NCBI GenBank assembly: GCA_028532905.1
Contig: JAQQAM010000188.1
Location: 1-37,028 of the forward strand
DNA from: Spirochaetales bacterium
Lineage (GTDB): Bacteria > Spirochaetota > Spirochaetia > DSM-2461
Length of the DNA: 37,028 nucleotides
Direction of reading: 5' to 3'
The translations under genes were made by a program, and so were the position numbers. The notes below the pieces were generated by a model that saw nothing but the letters and a program-made list of their open reading frames with translations, was not told the DNA's origin and searched no databases. Position 1 is the stretch's first letter, and every line of letters begins with the position of its first letter. Of this stretch, positions 15,938-23,616 are shown piece by piece.

Positions 15938-15970
15938 ATTATAGACAAAAACTATTCTAAAACAAGAATA
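15938..15970 (-). promoter_or_regulatory. Rubredoxin promoter with overlapping inverted repeat
   Basis: On the minus strand, TTGTTT (15960-15965), a 16-bp spacer and TATAAT (15938-15943) form a good sigma-70 promoter. A perfect inverted repeat, TATTCT at 15953-15958 and AGAATA at 15965-15970 with 6 nt between, covers the -35 element. It is a candidate operator. Confidence 0.6.
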
Positions 15971-15986
15971 ATTTCATTTGACTTTT

Positions 15987-16361
15987 CTAGGCTTTCCACA
16001 GTCCATGAAGATTACAGTACTCTCTGGCTGATACTTCAGACGCTTCAACACAGAACTCAGCCACAGGCTGATCTCCGGGATTCAGTTTCTGTCTGTAGAC
16101 TTTACCATCGGCAATCAGTTCGATCCACTGGATGGAATGTTCTTCTGTCATGGGATGAAGGGTACTGCCAACAGTGACTCTGTATCCGCCGTCGATTTTT
16201 TCAATAACAGGGACATGCTTTTCAGTAGAGGAATCTGCCGTTTTTTCATCCTGAAGTTTCATGGGTTCGCCGCAGCAGACCAGTACGCCTCCGCCGGCAT
16301 TCAGAACTTCAACAATATTACCGCAATGATCACATTTATAAACCTGGTTCACAGCTATCAT
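15987..16361 (-). CDS. dfx: Desulfoferrodoxin (superoxide reductase)
   Basis: Reduces superoxide to hydrogen peroxide without making oxygen, a hallmark of anaerobes. The N-terminal desulforedoxin domain has an iron site at C10, C13, C29 and C30 (CDHC and CC). The catalytic neelaredoxin domain keeps the four-His, one-Cys site in [21 protein letters not shown] and YCNLHGLW; the glutamate before the first His is also present. The 124-residue length matches two-iron desulfoferrodoxins. The ATG follows AGGAGA. It lies between rubrerythrin and rubredoxin genes on the same strand, and rubredoxin is its usual electron donor. Confidence 0.96.
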   Translation of the reverse strand: MIAVNQVYKCDHCGNIVEVLNAGGGVLVCCGEPMKLQDEKTADSSTEKHVPVIEKIDGGYRVTVGSTLHPMTEEHSIQWIELIADGKVYRQKLNPGDQPVAEFCVEASEVSAREYCNLHGLWKA

Positions 16362-16418
16362 ATCTTTCTCCTGTATCTTTTGATACGAATATTATGTGCT
16401 GGCCTGATGAGCCGGCAC

Positions 16419-16472
16419 GGCAGGACACAAGGTCCTGCCTTAATCTTCACTTCCCGGAAAATTACTCCGGGA
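16419..16472 (-). other. Two hairpins between rubrerythrin and desulfoferrodoxin genes
   Basis: GGCAGGAC/GTCCTGCC (16419-16439) and TCCCGGA/TCCGGGA (16452-16472) are perfect stem-loops directly after the rubrerythrin stop codon. Neither has a good T tract, so they may act as partial terminators or as mRNA 3' end stabilisers rather than full stops. Confidence 0.5.
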
Positions 16473-16480
16473 GCAATAAA

Positions 16481-17056
16481 TTACCAGTTTTCTCCCAGAA
16501 GCTCGAAGTGAGCCTGGGGATGTGCACAGGCAGGACATACCTGGGGAGCACTTTTTCCTTCGTGCAGGTAGCCGCAGTTCATGCATCTCCATACAACATC
16601 GGATTCTTTTTCGAACATGCTTCCCTCATCAATGAGTTTTTTCAGTCCGAGATATCTTTTTTCATGCTGTTTTTCAGCAACCGCAATCGCTTCAAAAATA
16701 GTCGCGATGGCAGAGAATCCTTCTTCTCTGGCTGTTGCTGCAAACTCAGGGTACATAACAGTCCATTCATGATGCTCACCGGCAGCCGCTTCCGCCAGGT
16801 TTTCTGAGGTTGTACCGATCACACCTGCAGGGAAGGCCGCTGTAATCTCAACTTCTCCGCCTTCCAGAAGTTTGAACAGTCTTTTTGCATGCTCTTTTTC
16901 CTGATTGGCTGTTTCTTCAAATACCCAGGCAGCCTGCATGAACCCTTCTTTCTTCGCTTTGCTTACAAAATAGGTATAGCGGTTTCTTGCCTGTGACTCT
17001 CCGCAGAAAGCGGTGAGGATGTTCTTCTCTGTTTTGGATCCTTTCAAACTTGCCAT
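16481..17056 (-). CDS. rbr: Rubrerythrin
   Basis: A peroxide-reducing diiron protein of anaerobes, 191 residues. The N-terminal ferritin-like domain carries the first ligand E20 in CGESQARNRY, then EETANQEKEHA and AVAEKQHEKRY as the other iron-binding helices. The C-terminal rubredoxin domain has CMNC and CPAC separated by 12 residues. It would take electrons from the rubredoxin encoded downstream and remove hydrogen peroxide made by the superoxide reductase. The ATG follows AGGAG. A CAGAAC-6-GTTCTG inverted repeat at 17101-17118 in its leader is a possible regulatory site. Confidence 0.97.
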   Translation of the reverse strand: MASLKGSKTEKNILTAFCGESQARNRYTYFVSKAKKEGFMQAAWVFEETANQEKEHAKRLFKLLEGGEVEITAAFPAGVIGTTSENLAEAAAGEHHEWTVMYPEFAATAREEGFSAIATIFEAIAVAEKQHEKRYLGLKKLIDEGSMFEKESDVVWRCMNCGYLHEGKSAPQVCPACAHPQAHFELLGENW

Positions 17057-17233
17057 AGATTACTCCTGATTTGCTGCATTAATATAGCAGTCGTTTTTTC
17101 CAGAACCATACAGTTCTGACAAACAGTTTTTATACACGATTCCTTCCCCCCGGTGTTAGAGGATAAATGAAGGTTTCATGTCTATTTGAAAAATTGGTAT
17201 CTCTGTAAATTAACAGGTATAATAACCTGAAAT

Positions 17234-17626
17234 TCAAGTTTCAGAGGCACATTCTTCACAAAGTCCCTGATAATGGAGTGTAGAAGATTTAATCTTTCTT
17301 TTTTTCACCCATTCACTCTCCTGACTCAGAGCCGGAGCGTGAATATCAAAAGGAATATCTTCTATTTTACCACATCTTTCACATCTGAAGTGAGGATGGG
17401 CTGAAGTATTGTAGTCAAAACGCTTCTGACCATCAGGAGTATCAATCTTGATGATCATACCATTCTTGTACATTAACTCCAGATTCCGGTATACGGTGCC
17501 AAGGCTAACATTGGGAAGCTTTTTCCTGACATATTCATACACCGCATCAGCAGGGGGGTGAGATTTACTCATTTTCAGAGCTTCAATGATTACTTTTCTC
17601 TGAGAAGTCATTCTAATCTCATTCAT
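17234..17626 (-). CDS. perR: Peroxide-sensing Fur-family repressor, PerR type
   Basis: A 130-residue metal-dependent repressor. The winged helix (1-68) contains VSLGTVYRNLELM. The structural zinc site is CERC and CEEC. Sensing residues match Bacillus PerR: H23, D71, H77 and H79 correspond to H37, D85, H91 and H93. The aspartate, where Fur usually has glutamate, favours PerR. Its own promoter holds a Fur/PerR-like box and leaves no leader before ATG 17626, so it is likely autorepressed. It heads the cluster of rubrerythrin, desulfoferrodoxin and rubredoxin genes on the same strand. A small CAGGT-6-ACCTG hairpin follows its stop. Confidence 0.92.
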   Translation of the reverse strand: MNEIRMTSQRKVIIEALKMSKSHPPADAVYEYVRKKLPNVSLGTVYRNLELMYKNGMIIKIDTPDGQKRFDYNTSAHPHFRCERCGKIEDIPFDIHAPALSQESEWVKKRKIKSSTLHYQGLCEECASET

Positions 17627-17631
17627 GGCTT

Positions 17632-17661
17632 AATAATAATTACTATTATCAAATGAGTCAA
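17632..17661 (-). promoter_or_regulatory. perR promoter overlapped by a Fur/PerR-type operator
   Basis: On the minus strand, TTGACT (17656-17661), a 17-bp spacer and TATTAT (17633-17638) end 6 nt before the perR ATG. The 19 bp at 17632-17650 (GATAATAGTAATTATTATT on the coding strand) match the Fur consensus at 15 positions by eye and contain the arms ATAATA and TATTAT. The operator covers the spacer and -10, the expected position for autorepression. Confidence 0.75.
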
Positions 17662-17718
17662 TCATTTTGTTTATAAAAAAAACTATAGTAAAGGACTATT
17701 GATCTGGCAATAAAAAAA

Positions 17719-19251
17719 TCAGGGCGAAATCAATGCATCCAGAAGACGGCTCCAGTCCGGTGTCTGACCGGGGGATGACAAAGAAGCGGATGAAATAACT
17801 TTAGCAGTGGATGAACTCTTCTCAAATGATTCAGCTGTGGTCACATCAAACCCGGCTCTTTTCAGTTGTGTAACCATTCGTCTGAGTTCGGAGTCACCCC
17901 TGTGCTGCAGCAGAATCGGGACTGACGAAGCCCCTCTGTTTCCCTCCAGCCGGTTTCCGCTGATGACGGTCCCCTCTCCCTTGACCGGGGGGAGAGACAC
18001 GAGAAAACGGGCACCGTCAGAACAGGCGGGATCACAGGAAAGACTTCCTCCCAGCTTCTCCGCCAGACTTCTGCCGACCGTCAGCCCGAGACCCGGACCA
18101 TCCCCTTTCTCAATGATTCTGGTAAAGGGTTTAAAAATGGTCTCGCGCTGTTCTGCCTCGATTACAGCACCGAAATTTCTGACAGTTATATTGATGGGGA
18201 AATACCCTGACTCGGCACGATAAATTTTTATAAGCAGATAGAACCCGCCCCTGCTGAATTTCTCGGCATTCTCTATAAGTCTTTCCAAAAGTTCATTCAG
18301 CAGTACAAACCGGGCATTTAAGGCTTCGGGCACATCTCCCTGGAGCAGGACAAATGTCGAATGCCCGGTAGAGAGTGTATAGGCTTCCAGCCTTTTGACC
18401 AGAGCACTCTGCCAGTCTTCCAGAGAACGGGTTTCGCTGACCTGCAGCCTGCTTTTCTCATACAGTGCTGCCGTTTTATCGGGAAAGGCTAGAAAGGAGA
18501 GGTTCCGCACATAAGAATCCAGCTGCCGTCCCGATTCTGCTATGGCAGCGGCTGTGCTTACGGTTTCATCACTCATATTCCTCCTGCCCAGTAAGTCTTC
18601 GCTTTTTTCCAGGATACTGTTCAGGGGAGGGAGTCCTGATTTCAGAAAATCCGCATAGTAGTCACTGCGCTGCTGCAGGTCTTCTCTGGTTGACACATAC
18701 AGATCATTCAGAATATCCATCTGTTCCCTGTAGTATGTGACATCCTTATACAGGATAAGCATGCCGTATCCCTCTTCTTCCTGAATCCTCCGGACAGTGA
18801 TTTCGAAACTTCTGAGGTCTCCATTTTTATCGCTGAGCTTTCTTTCCTGCACGATTGTTCGGCCGTTGGCCTGCACCTGGCTGACCAGCCTTCTGATGTC
18901 TTCATTTTCGGATGGGAACAGTTCCTCCAGAGTAGAACCCAGAATCTTGGTTCCTGTATACCCCCACAGATGTTGCAGCTCCTGATTGAACCAGCTGATG
19001 ATCCCGCGGCTGTTTCTGTACAGAGCGGGTTCTCCCAGATTCTCCATAATAAGAGAAAGGGATTGAACTTTTTCAGCGAGATTCTTTTTTTCTTTTCTGA
19101 ATTGTTCTTCTTTTTCATTTAACTGAATCCCATACAGTCTTCTATGGTAAAAAACAATGGAACCGCTTGTTACAAAAAGAACAGGTATGATAACCAGAAA
19201 AAAAGAGCTGTGGGTAATAAAAGCAATAAAACTGCTGACCGGTTCAAACAT
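17719..19251 (-). CDS. PAS-domain histidine-kinase-like protein lacking the phospho-acceptor His
   Basis: A 510-residue membrane protein. One transmembrane helix lies at about 15-35, followed by a short coiled coil (40-70) and a PAS domain (about 70-185). At the dimerisation helix, FLKSGLPPLNSIL stands where active kinases have the SHELRTPLNxIL motif: K204 replaces His and S205 replaces Glu. The ATPase domain looks competent, with N box LIENAEKFS, NFG-type G1 box and G2 box GPGLGLTVG. The last 65 residues resemble the start of a receiver domain but lack the acidic pair (ILLQHRGD). ATG 19251 overlaps the glycosyltransferase stop by 8 bp; longer starts would lie inside that gene. Confidence 0.8.
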   Translation of the reverse strand: MFEPVSSFIAFITHSSFFLVIIPVLFVTSGSIVFYHRRLYGIQLNEKEEQFRKEKKNLAEKVQSLSLIMENLGEPALYRNSRGIISWFNQELQHLWGYTGTKILGSTLEELFPSENEDIRRLVSQVQANGRTIVQERKLSDKNGDLRSFEITVRRIQEEEGYGMLILYKDVTYYREQMDILNDLYVSTREDLQQRSDYYADFLKSGLPPLNSILEKSEDLLGRRNMSDETVSTAAAIAESGRQLDSYVRNLSFLAFPDKTAALYEKSRLQVSETRSLEDWQSALVKRLEAYTLSTGHSTFVLLQGDVPEALNARFVLLNELLERLIENAEKFSRGGFYLLIKIYRAESGYFPINITVRNFGAVIEAEQRETIFKPFTRIIEKGDGPGLGLTVGRSLAEKLGGSLSCDPACSDGARFLVSLPPVKGEGTVISGNRLEGNRGASSVPILLQHRGDSELRRMVTQLKRAGFDVTTAESFEKSSSTAKVISSASLSSPGQTPDWSRLLDALISP

Positions 19252-20638
19252 AATAGGACTGCCTGGTTTTCTGAAGCCGTCTCCTGCCGGCCCTGATTTC
19301 ATCCCCATAGAAATCAAGAAGTTCTTCCAGCCTGCTGTGCAGCACTTCCAGGCTGAATTCTCTGGCTGCCGATTTAAAGCTCAGATCCACCCGCATTCTC
19401 TTTTCAACAGTGTCTGTCAGAACAGAGTAGACTTTTTTGAGGACCTGTTCTTCAATAATCAGATTTCCCTCTGAATCATACCGGTCCCGGATTTCCACCG
19501 GCTTCACACCGCTTCCCTTGATGTCCGTTTTATAGACAAGATAGGTGCTTGTCACAACGGGAGCTCTGGCTGCAAAGGCTTCCAGCAGGGCATTGCCGAA
19601 TCCTTCCCACAAAGGGAGGTAGCAGACAAGGTCGGCATTGACCAGAACATCCCGGTTTGTATAACAGCGTTTGTCCTCAATCAGACATCTTTCAGCCTTA
19701 ATCCTTTCATAGATCAGGTGCAGTTCCACACCCTCCCGCTGAGCTGTCTGTTTAACCAGATCCAGATATCGGCATTCGGCTTCATCCCCTGGATACAGGG
19801 AGATAATAAACCGGATTTTAGGAGAAAGCTCCGGATATTTCCTGCCTAGAAGCGAAACCAGCCTGATGGAGTCTTCAATTCTTTTCCGGGGAACAATCCG
19901 GGTGGGCTGCACAATCAGTATATCATCAGCAGCAAACCCGAAATCCTCACGAAAATGGCTGTTGTACTCATCTCTGACAGGAGGATGAGCAAAGTCTTCA
20001 GTGTTGGGAATCACACAGGGTTTAACCCGTTTGACAGAGTTCAGAATATGTTCGGCATAGGTGGAAATAACAACATGTTCGTTACTGATGTTATCGGGAG
20101 GCATAATGGTATCAAGCACTGAGTCCAGAAGACAATGACTGAAGCGGCTCCTCTCCCACCAGAAGTCATGATGGTGAAACAGGGCGGGTATGGACTTTCT
20201 CTGAGTCAGGTCGTAAACCGCAGAAGCCCCGATCAGGGTCATGGGCATGGCATTGGTATTCTCTGCAATAATCAGATCAATATCATTCTCCATTATAAAG
20301 TCAAATATGAGTTCTGAAACCTCAAGGCCCTCCTGTTCCAGTTCCCGGGCCAGGGCATTCAGCTTTTTGTCTGAATAGACATGTTTCTGTTCCTGAAGAT
20401 GGGGAAAAATCCTGCTTTCATAATACTGCTGCCGGGGAGAGGAGAAACTCAGTTTTTCTATAAGTAGCCGCTGCTCTTCCGGCACAGGGTCGAGGGATCT
20501 CATATACTGACCGGCTACAGTGAAAATCCTGTGTCCCCGGGAACTCAGGGCTGACATCCATTTATCAGCTTCCAGAGAAACTCCATCCACATCTCCCAGC
20601 TTTCCGCTGATAAAACAGATATTGTACGACTGTGACAT
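19244..20638 (-). CDS. GT-B glycosyltransferase (GT4-like)
   Basis: A 464-residue retaining-type glycosyltransferase with two Rossmann domains. The N-terminal acceptor domain starts CFISGKLGDVDGVSLEADKW. The C-terminal donor domain has VQPTRIVPRKRIEDSIRLV, typical of GT4 enzymes, and WEGFGNALLEAFAARAPVV, the nucleotide-sugar binding E-x7-E region. There is no signal peptide or membrane helix. GT4-like enzymes of this shape make glycosylglycerate-type solutes, glycolipids or polysaccharides; the acceptor cannot be told. Its place between a response regulator and a kinase-like gene, with an 8-bp overlap to the latter, suggests it is part of the signalling output. Confidence 0.82.
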   Translation of the reverse strand: MSQSYNICFISGKLGDVDGVSLEADKWMSALSSRGHRIFTVAGQYMRSLDPVPEEQRLLIEKLSFSSPRQQYYESRIFPHLQEQKHVYSDKKLNALARELEQEGLEVSELIFDFIMENDIDLIIAENTNAMPMTLIGASAVYDLTQRKSIPALFHHHDFWWERSRFSHCLLDSVLDTIMPPDNISNEHVVISTYAEHILNSVKRVKPCVIPNTEDFAHPPVRDEYNSHFREDFGFAADDILIVQPTRIVPRKRIEDSIRLVSLLGRKYPELSPKIRFIISLYPGDEAECRYLDLVKQTAQREGVELHLIYERIKAERCLIEDKRCYTNRDVLVNADLVCYLPLWEGFGNALLEAFAARAPVVTSTYLVYKTDIKGSGVKPVEIRDRYDSEGNLIIEEQVLKKVYSVLTDTVEKRMRVDLSFKSAAREFSLEVLHSRLEELLDFYGDEIRAGRRRLQKTRQSYYV

Positions 20639-20683
20639 AATACCTATCTTAAGAGATGGACGGCTTTCATTTCAAATTGGCCT

Positions 20684-21391
20684 TCATGACCGGTCAAAGC
20701 AGTACCCCACCCCTCTGACGGTTTTAAGATAGACCGGCCGGGAGGGAGATTCCTCTATCTTGGTTCTCAGATGTCTGATATGAACATCCACCGTTCTCTC
20801 ATCCCCGTAATGGGTGCTCTCTGATGACCAGACACTGTTCAGAAGTTCCTTTCTGCCGAAGGTCTGTCCCTCGTTTTTCAGAAAAAAGAGAAGAAGCTTA
20901 TACTCAATGGGGGTCAGCTCCACTTCCCTGCCCTCTTTTTTCAGACTCATTCCCTCTCGGCTCAGAGAATAGGGGCCAAAGGTATAATCCTCCCTGCTGC
21001 CGGTATTCGAAAGAACTCCATAGGAGCGCCGTAAGCGGGCGTTAATACGGGAAAGAAGCTCTCCCCGGCTGTAGGGCTTGACGATGTAGTCGTCTGCTCC
21101 GTCTTCCAGTCCCCGGATCTTGTCCAGATCATCATCCCGGGCGGTCAGCATGATTACGGGAAAATGCTCACCCCGTTCCCGGAGTTCCCGGCAGATCTGA
21201 AACCCGTCTTTACCGGGCAGCCGGATATCCAGCAGCAGAAGAGAGGGTGACAAATCAGGAAGTTTATGAAAAAAAGAATCTCCCTCGGAAAAATGGAGAA
21301 CCTGATACCCTGAAGATTCAAGAGTTAGTATAAGGCCTTTTGCAACAGATTCATCATCTTCAATACTGACAATCAGGAAGTCGCTGTTCAT
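20684..21391 (-). CDS. OmpR/PhoB-family response regulator
   Basis: A regulator of 235 residues from ATG 21391 (or 237 from ATG 21397). The receiver domain has the acidic pair in SIEDDES, phospho-acceptor D55 in LLLLDIRLPGKDG, T in MLTARD and K in IVKPYSRGE. The winged helix shows VELTPIEYKLLLFF and DERTVDVHIRHLRTKI. The promoter TTGATA-17-TACATT ends directly before the first ATG, so the second ATG, 6 nt later, is the expected transcription start and the preferred start codon. It heads the operon with the glycosyltransferase and the kinase-like gene. Because the latter lacks its His, the true kinase may lie elsewhere. Confidence 0.92.
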   Translation of the reverse strand: MNSDFLIVSIEDDESVAKGLILTLESSGYQVLHFSEGDSFFHKLPDLSPSLLLLDIRLPGKDGFQICRELRERGEHFPVIMLTARDDDLDKIRGLEDGADDYIVKPYSRGELLSRINARLRRSYGVLSNTGSREDYTFGPYSLSREGMSLKKEGREVELTPIEYKLLLFFLKNEGQTFGRKELLNSVWSSESTHYGDERTVDVHIRHLRTKIEESPSRPVYLKTVRGVGYCFDRS

Positions 21392-21397
21392 GAGCAT

Positions 21398-21426
21398 AAT
21401 GTACTATGAAAAGGGTGTTTTATCAA
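21398..21426 (-). promoter_or_regulatory. Promoter of the regulator-glycosyltransferase-kinase operon
   Basis: On the minus strand, TTGATA (21421-21426), a 17-bp spacer and TACATT (21398-21403). Six nt separate the -10 from ATG 21391. No Shine-Dalgarno is visible, so the mRNA is probably leaderless. Confidence 0.6.
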
Positions 21427-21491
21427 AGAGTCCTGTCCTGCCGGCAGACTGCTGTCCCGATCAGGGGGCCCCGGTCTTGTGAGAATAAAAA

Positions 21492-21531
21492 AAATCCCTT
21501 CTGCAGGATGGGTGTCCGGCAAAAGGGATTT
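21492..21531 (-). terminator. Terminator of the opp operon
   Basis: AAATCCCTT (21492-21500) pairs with AAGGGATTT (21523-21531) around a 22-nt loop. On the minus strand a T run follows. It lies 74 bp after the oppF stop codon. Confidence 0.8.
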
Positions 21532-21545
21532 GTTTCATTAGACCT

Positions 21546-21580
21546 GTGGCAGTCTGTAGACCAGTGGCAGTCCGTAAACC
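21546..21580. repeat. Imperfect 18-bp tandem repeat
   Basis: GTGGCAGTCTGTAGACCA at 21546-21563 is followed directly by GTGGCAGTCCGTAAACC at 21564-21580. It lies in the noncoding stretch between oppF and its terminator. No function is evident. Confidence 0.6.
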
Positions 21581-21604
21581 GGATTGCCATGAACTAATAT
21601 ATTT

Positions 21605-22597
21605 TTAGCGTGATCCTTTAACCACATGACAGGCTACATGGTGTCCGGGAGCCAGCTCTTCCAGAACAGGAGTCTGTTCCTTACAGATGGGCTGTGCCAG
21701 AGGACAGCGTGATGCAAAGCGGCAGCCTTCAGGAGGATCGATAGGACTCAGTACATCTCCCTGAAGAACCACTCTCTTGTTCTTCCTGGTCACTTCGGGA
21801 TCGGGAATGGGAATGGCGGAAAGAAGAGCCTGTGTATAGGGATGAAGAGGATTCTTGTAAAGCTCATCAGACTCACAGACTTCCATGAGCATTCCCAGAT
21901 ACATAACACCAATTCTGTTTGAAATATGCTTAACCATGGACAGGTCGTGGGCAATAAACAGGTAGGTCAGACCCATTTCATTCTGCAGATCTTCCATCAT
22001 ATTGACGACCTGAGCCTGAATGGAAACATCCAGTGCAGAAATAGGCTCATCACAGATAACCAGATCCGGCTCTACCGCCAGAGCACGGGCAATCCCGACT
22101 CTCTGCCTCTGCCCTCCTGAAAACTCATGAGGGTAGCGGTTGGCATGCTCCCGTTTCAGGCCGACATGCTGGAGCAGATCGTAGATTCTCTCCTGTCTCT
22201 CAGCCCCGCTGGCGATATTATGAGTGGTGATGCCCTCTCCGATGATATCGGTTACAGTCATTCTTGAGTTCAGTGACGCATAGGGGTCCTGAAAGATCAT
22301 CTGTATCCGTTTCCGGTAGGGTTTCATCTCTTTTTCAGAAAGCTTTGCCAGATCGGTTCCATCGAAATCGATCTCGCCACCGGTGGGATTGTACAGACGG
22401 ATAATGGTTCGCCCTGTTGTGGACTTACCGCATCCCGACTCTCCTACCAGACCGAAGGTTTCCCCTTTTTTAATTTCAAAGGAGACACCGTCAACAGCCT
22501 TGAGCTGTACTTTCTTCTGCTCAAATAAACCTCCCGCAGAGATGGGGAAGTATTTTTTCAGATTGTTTACTTTAAGTAGGACGTCCTTATTACTCAC
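21605..22597 (-). CDS. oppF: Oligopeptide ABC transporter ATPase OppF
   Basis: One of two ATPase subunits powering oligopeptide import at the inner membrane, 330 residues. Walker A is GESGCGKST at 52-60, the Q loop is in MIFQDPYAS, the ABC signature is [14 protein letters not shown], Walker B is LVICDEP, and the switch His is in FIAHDLS. The C-terminal oligopeptide/dipeptide domain includes [14 protein letters not shown], a cysteine cluster usual in Opp/Dpp ATPases. The GTG start overlaps the oppD stop by 8 bp (GTGAGTAA). It is the last gene of oppABCDF. Confidence 0.96.
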   Translation of the reverse strand: MSNKDVLLKVNNLKKYFPISAGGLFEQKKVQLKAVDGVSFEIKKGETFGLVGESGCGKSTTGRTIIRLYNPTGGEIDFDGTDLAKLSEKEMKPYRKRIQMIFQDPYASLNSRMTVTDIIGEGITTHNIASGAERQERIYDLLQHVGLKREHANRYPHEFSGGQRQRVGIARALAVEPDLVICDEPISALDVSIQAQVVNMMEDLQNEMGLTYLFIAHDLSMVKHISNRIGVMYLGMLMEVCESDELYKNPLHPYTQALLSAIPIPDPEVTRKNKRVVLQGDVLSPIDPPEGCRFASRCPLAQPICKEQTPVLEELAPGHHVACHVVKGSR

Positions 22598-23609
22598 TTA
22601 CGGCTCCTGCTTTTTCGTATTTTTCCACCTGGGGAGCATTCTCGTGGAGAAGCCAGCAGGCAGAGGAATGGGTTTCACTCAGTTTGAATGTGGGCGGTCT
22701 GTTTGTCAGACAGATATCCATGGCATGGGGACAGCGGCCCGAAAAGGGACATCCCTCGGGGGGATGAAGAAGGTCGGGAGGAGATCCCTCGATGGGAACC
22801 AGTCTCTCTTTCTCACCCTCAGTCAGTTTGGGAACAGACTTGTGAAGACCTACGGTATAGGGATTCTGGGGATTGTAGAAAATATCCTTCTCAGTTCCCT
22901 GCTCCATTATGGTACCGCCGTACATGACAACAATGTGGTCGCAGATTTCAGCAATAACCCCCAGGTCATGGGTAATCATGATGATGGAGGCATTGATTTT
23001 ATCTTTCAGATCATTCATCAGGTCCAGAATCTGAGCCTGAATGGTTACATCCAGAGCCGTTGTGGGTTCGTCGGCAATCAGCAGACGGGGATTACAGGAG
23101 AGAGCGGTTGCAATCATAACCCTCTGCCTCATTCCACCGGAAAACTCGTGAGGATAACTGTTGATCCGTTTTTCCGGTTCAGGAATACCCACCAGACGGA
23201 GCATTTCTACAGCCCTGTCTACAGCCTCTTTCCGGCTCATTTTCTGGTGACGGCGGATAACCTCCACCATCTGATTCTTGATGGAATAAACCGGGTTGAG
23301 GGATGTCATGGGGTCCTGAAAAATCATGGCGATGTCATTTCCCCGGATATCGGAGAGTTCTTTCTGTGAAAGCTTGGCCAGATCCTTTCCTTCAAAAAGG
23401 ATTTCCCCCTCCTTGATTCTTCCAGGCTGTTCAATGAGCCCCATAACAGAAAGGGCTGTTACACTCTTCCCGCTTCCCGACTCACCGACAATTCCCAGAA
23501 CGTCCCCTTTTTTCAACTTAAAGGAGGCACCGCGAACGGCCTGTATTTCACCGTGATGTGTAAAAAACGAGGTTTTTACATTATTTACTTCTAATAGTGT
23601 ATCTTCCAT
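22590..23609 (-). CDS. oppD: Oligopeptide ABC transporter ATPase OppD
   Basis: The second ATPase subunit, 339 residues. Walker A is GESGSGKSV at 42-50, signature [14 protein letters not shown], Walker B LLIADEP and switch His MITHDLG. The C-terminal domain has the cysteine cluster [14 protein letters not shown]. The ATG at 23609 follows AAGGATAAG and lies 7 bp after the oppC stop. Its end overlaps oppF by 8 bp, which would keep the two ATPases at equal amounts for the heterodimer. Confidence 0.96.
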   Translation of the reverse strand: MEDTLLEVNNVKTSFFTHHGEIQAVRGASFKLKKGDVLGIVGESGSGKSVTALSVMGLIEQPGRIKEGEILFEGKDLAKLSQKELSDIRGNDIAMIFQDPMTSLNPVYSIKNQMVEVIRRHQKMSRKEAVDRAVEMLRLVGIPEPEKRINSYPHEFSGGMRQRVMIATALSCNPRLLIADEPTTALDVTIQAQILDLMNDLKDKINASIIMITHDLGVIAEICDHIVVMYGGTIMEQGTEKDIFYNPQNPYTVGLHKSVPKLTEGEKERLVPIEGSPPDLLHPPEGCPFSGRCPHAMDICLTNRPPTFKLSETHSSACWLLHENAPQVEKYEKAGAVSE

Positions 23610-23616
23610 TGATTTC

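Noticed and set aside
21406-21597. Open frame of 63 codons spanning the opp terminator
   Set aside because: It runs through a terminator hairpin and an 18-bp tandem repeat and has no start signal.
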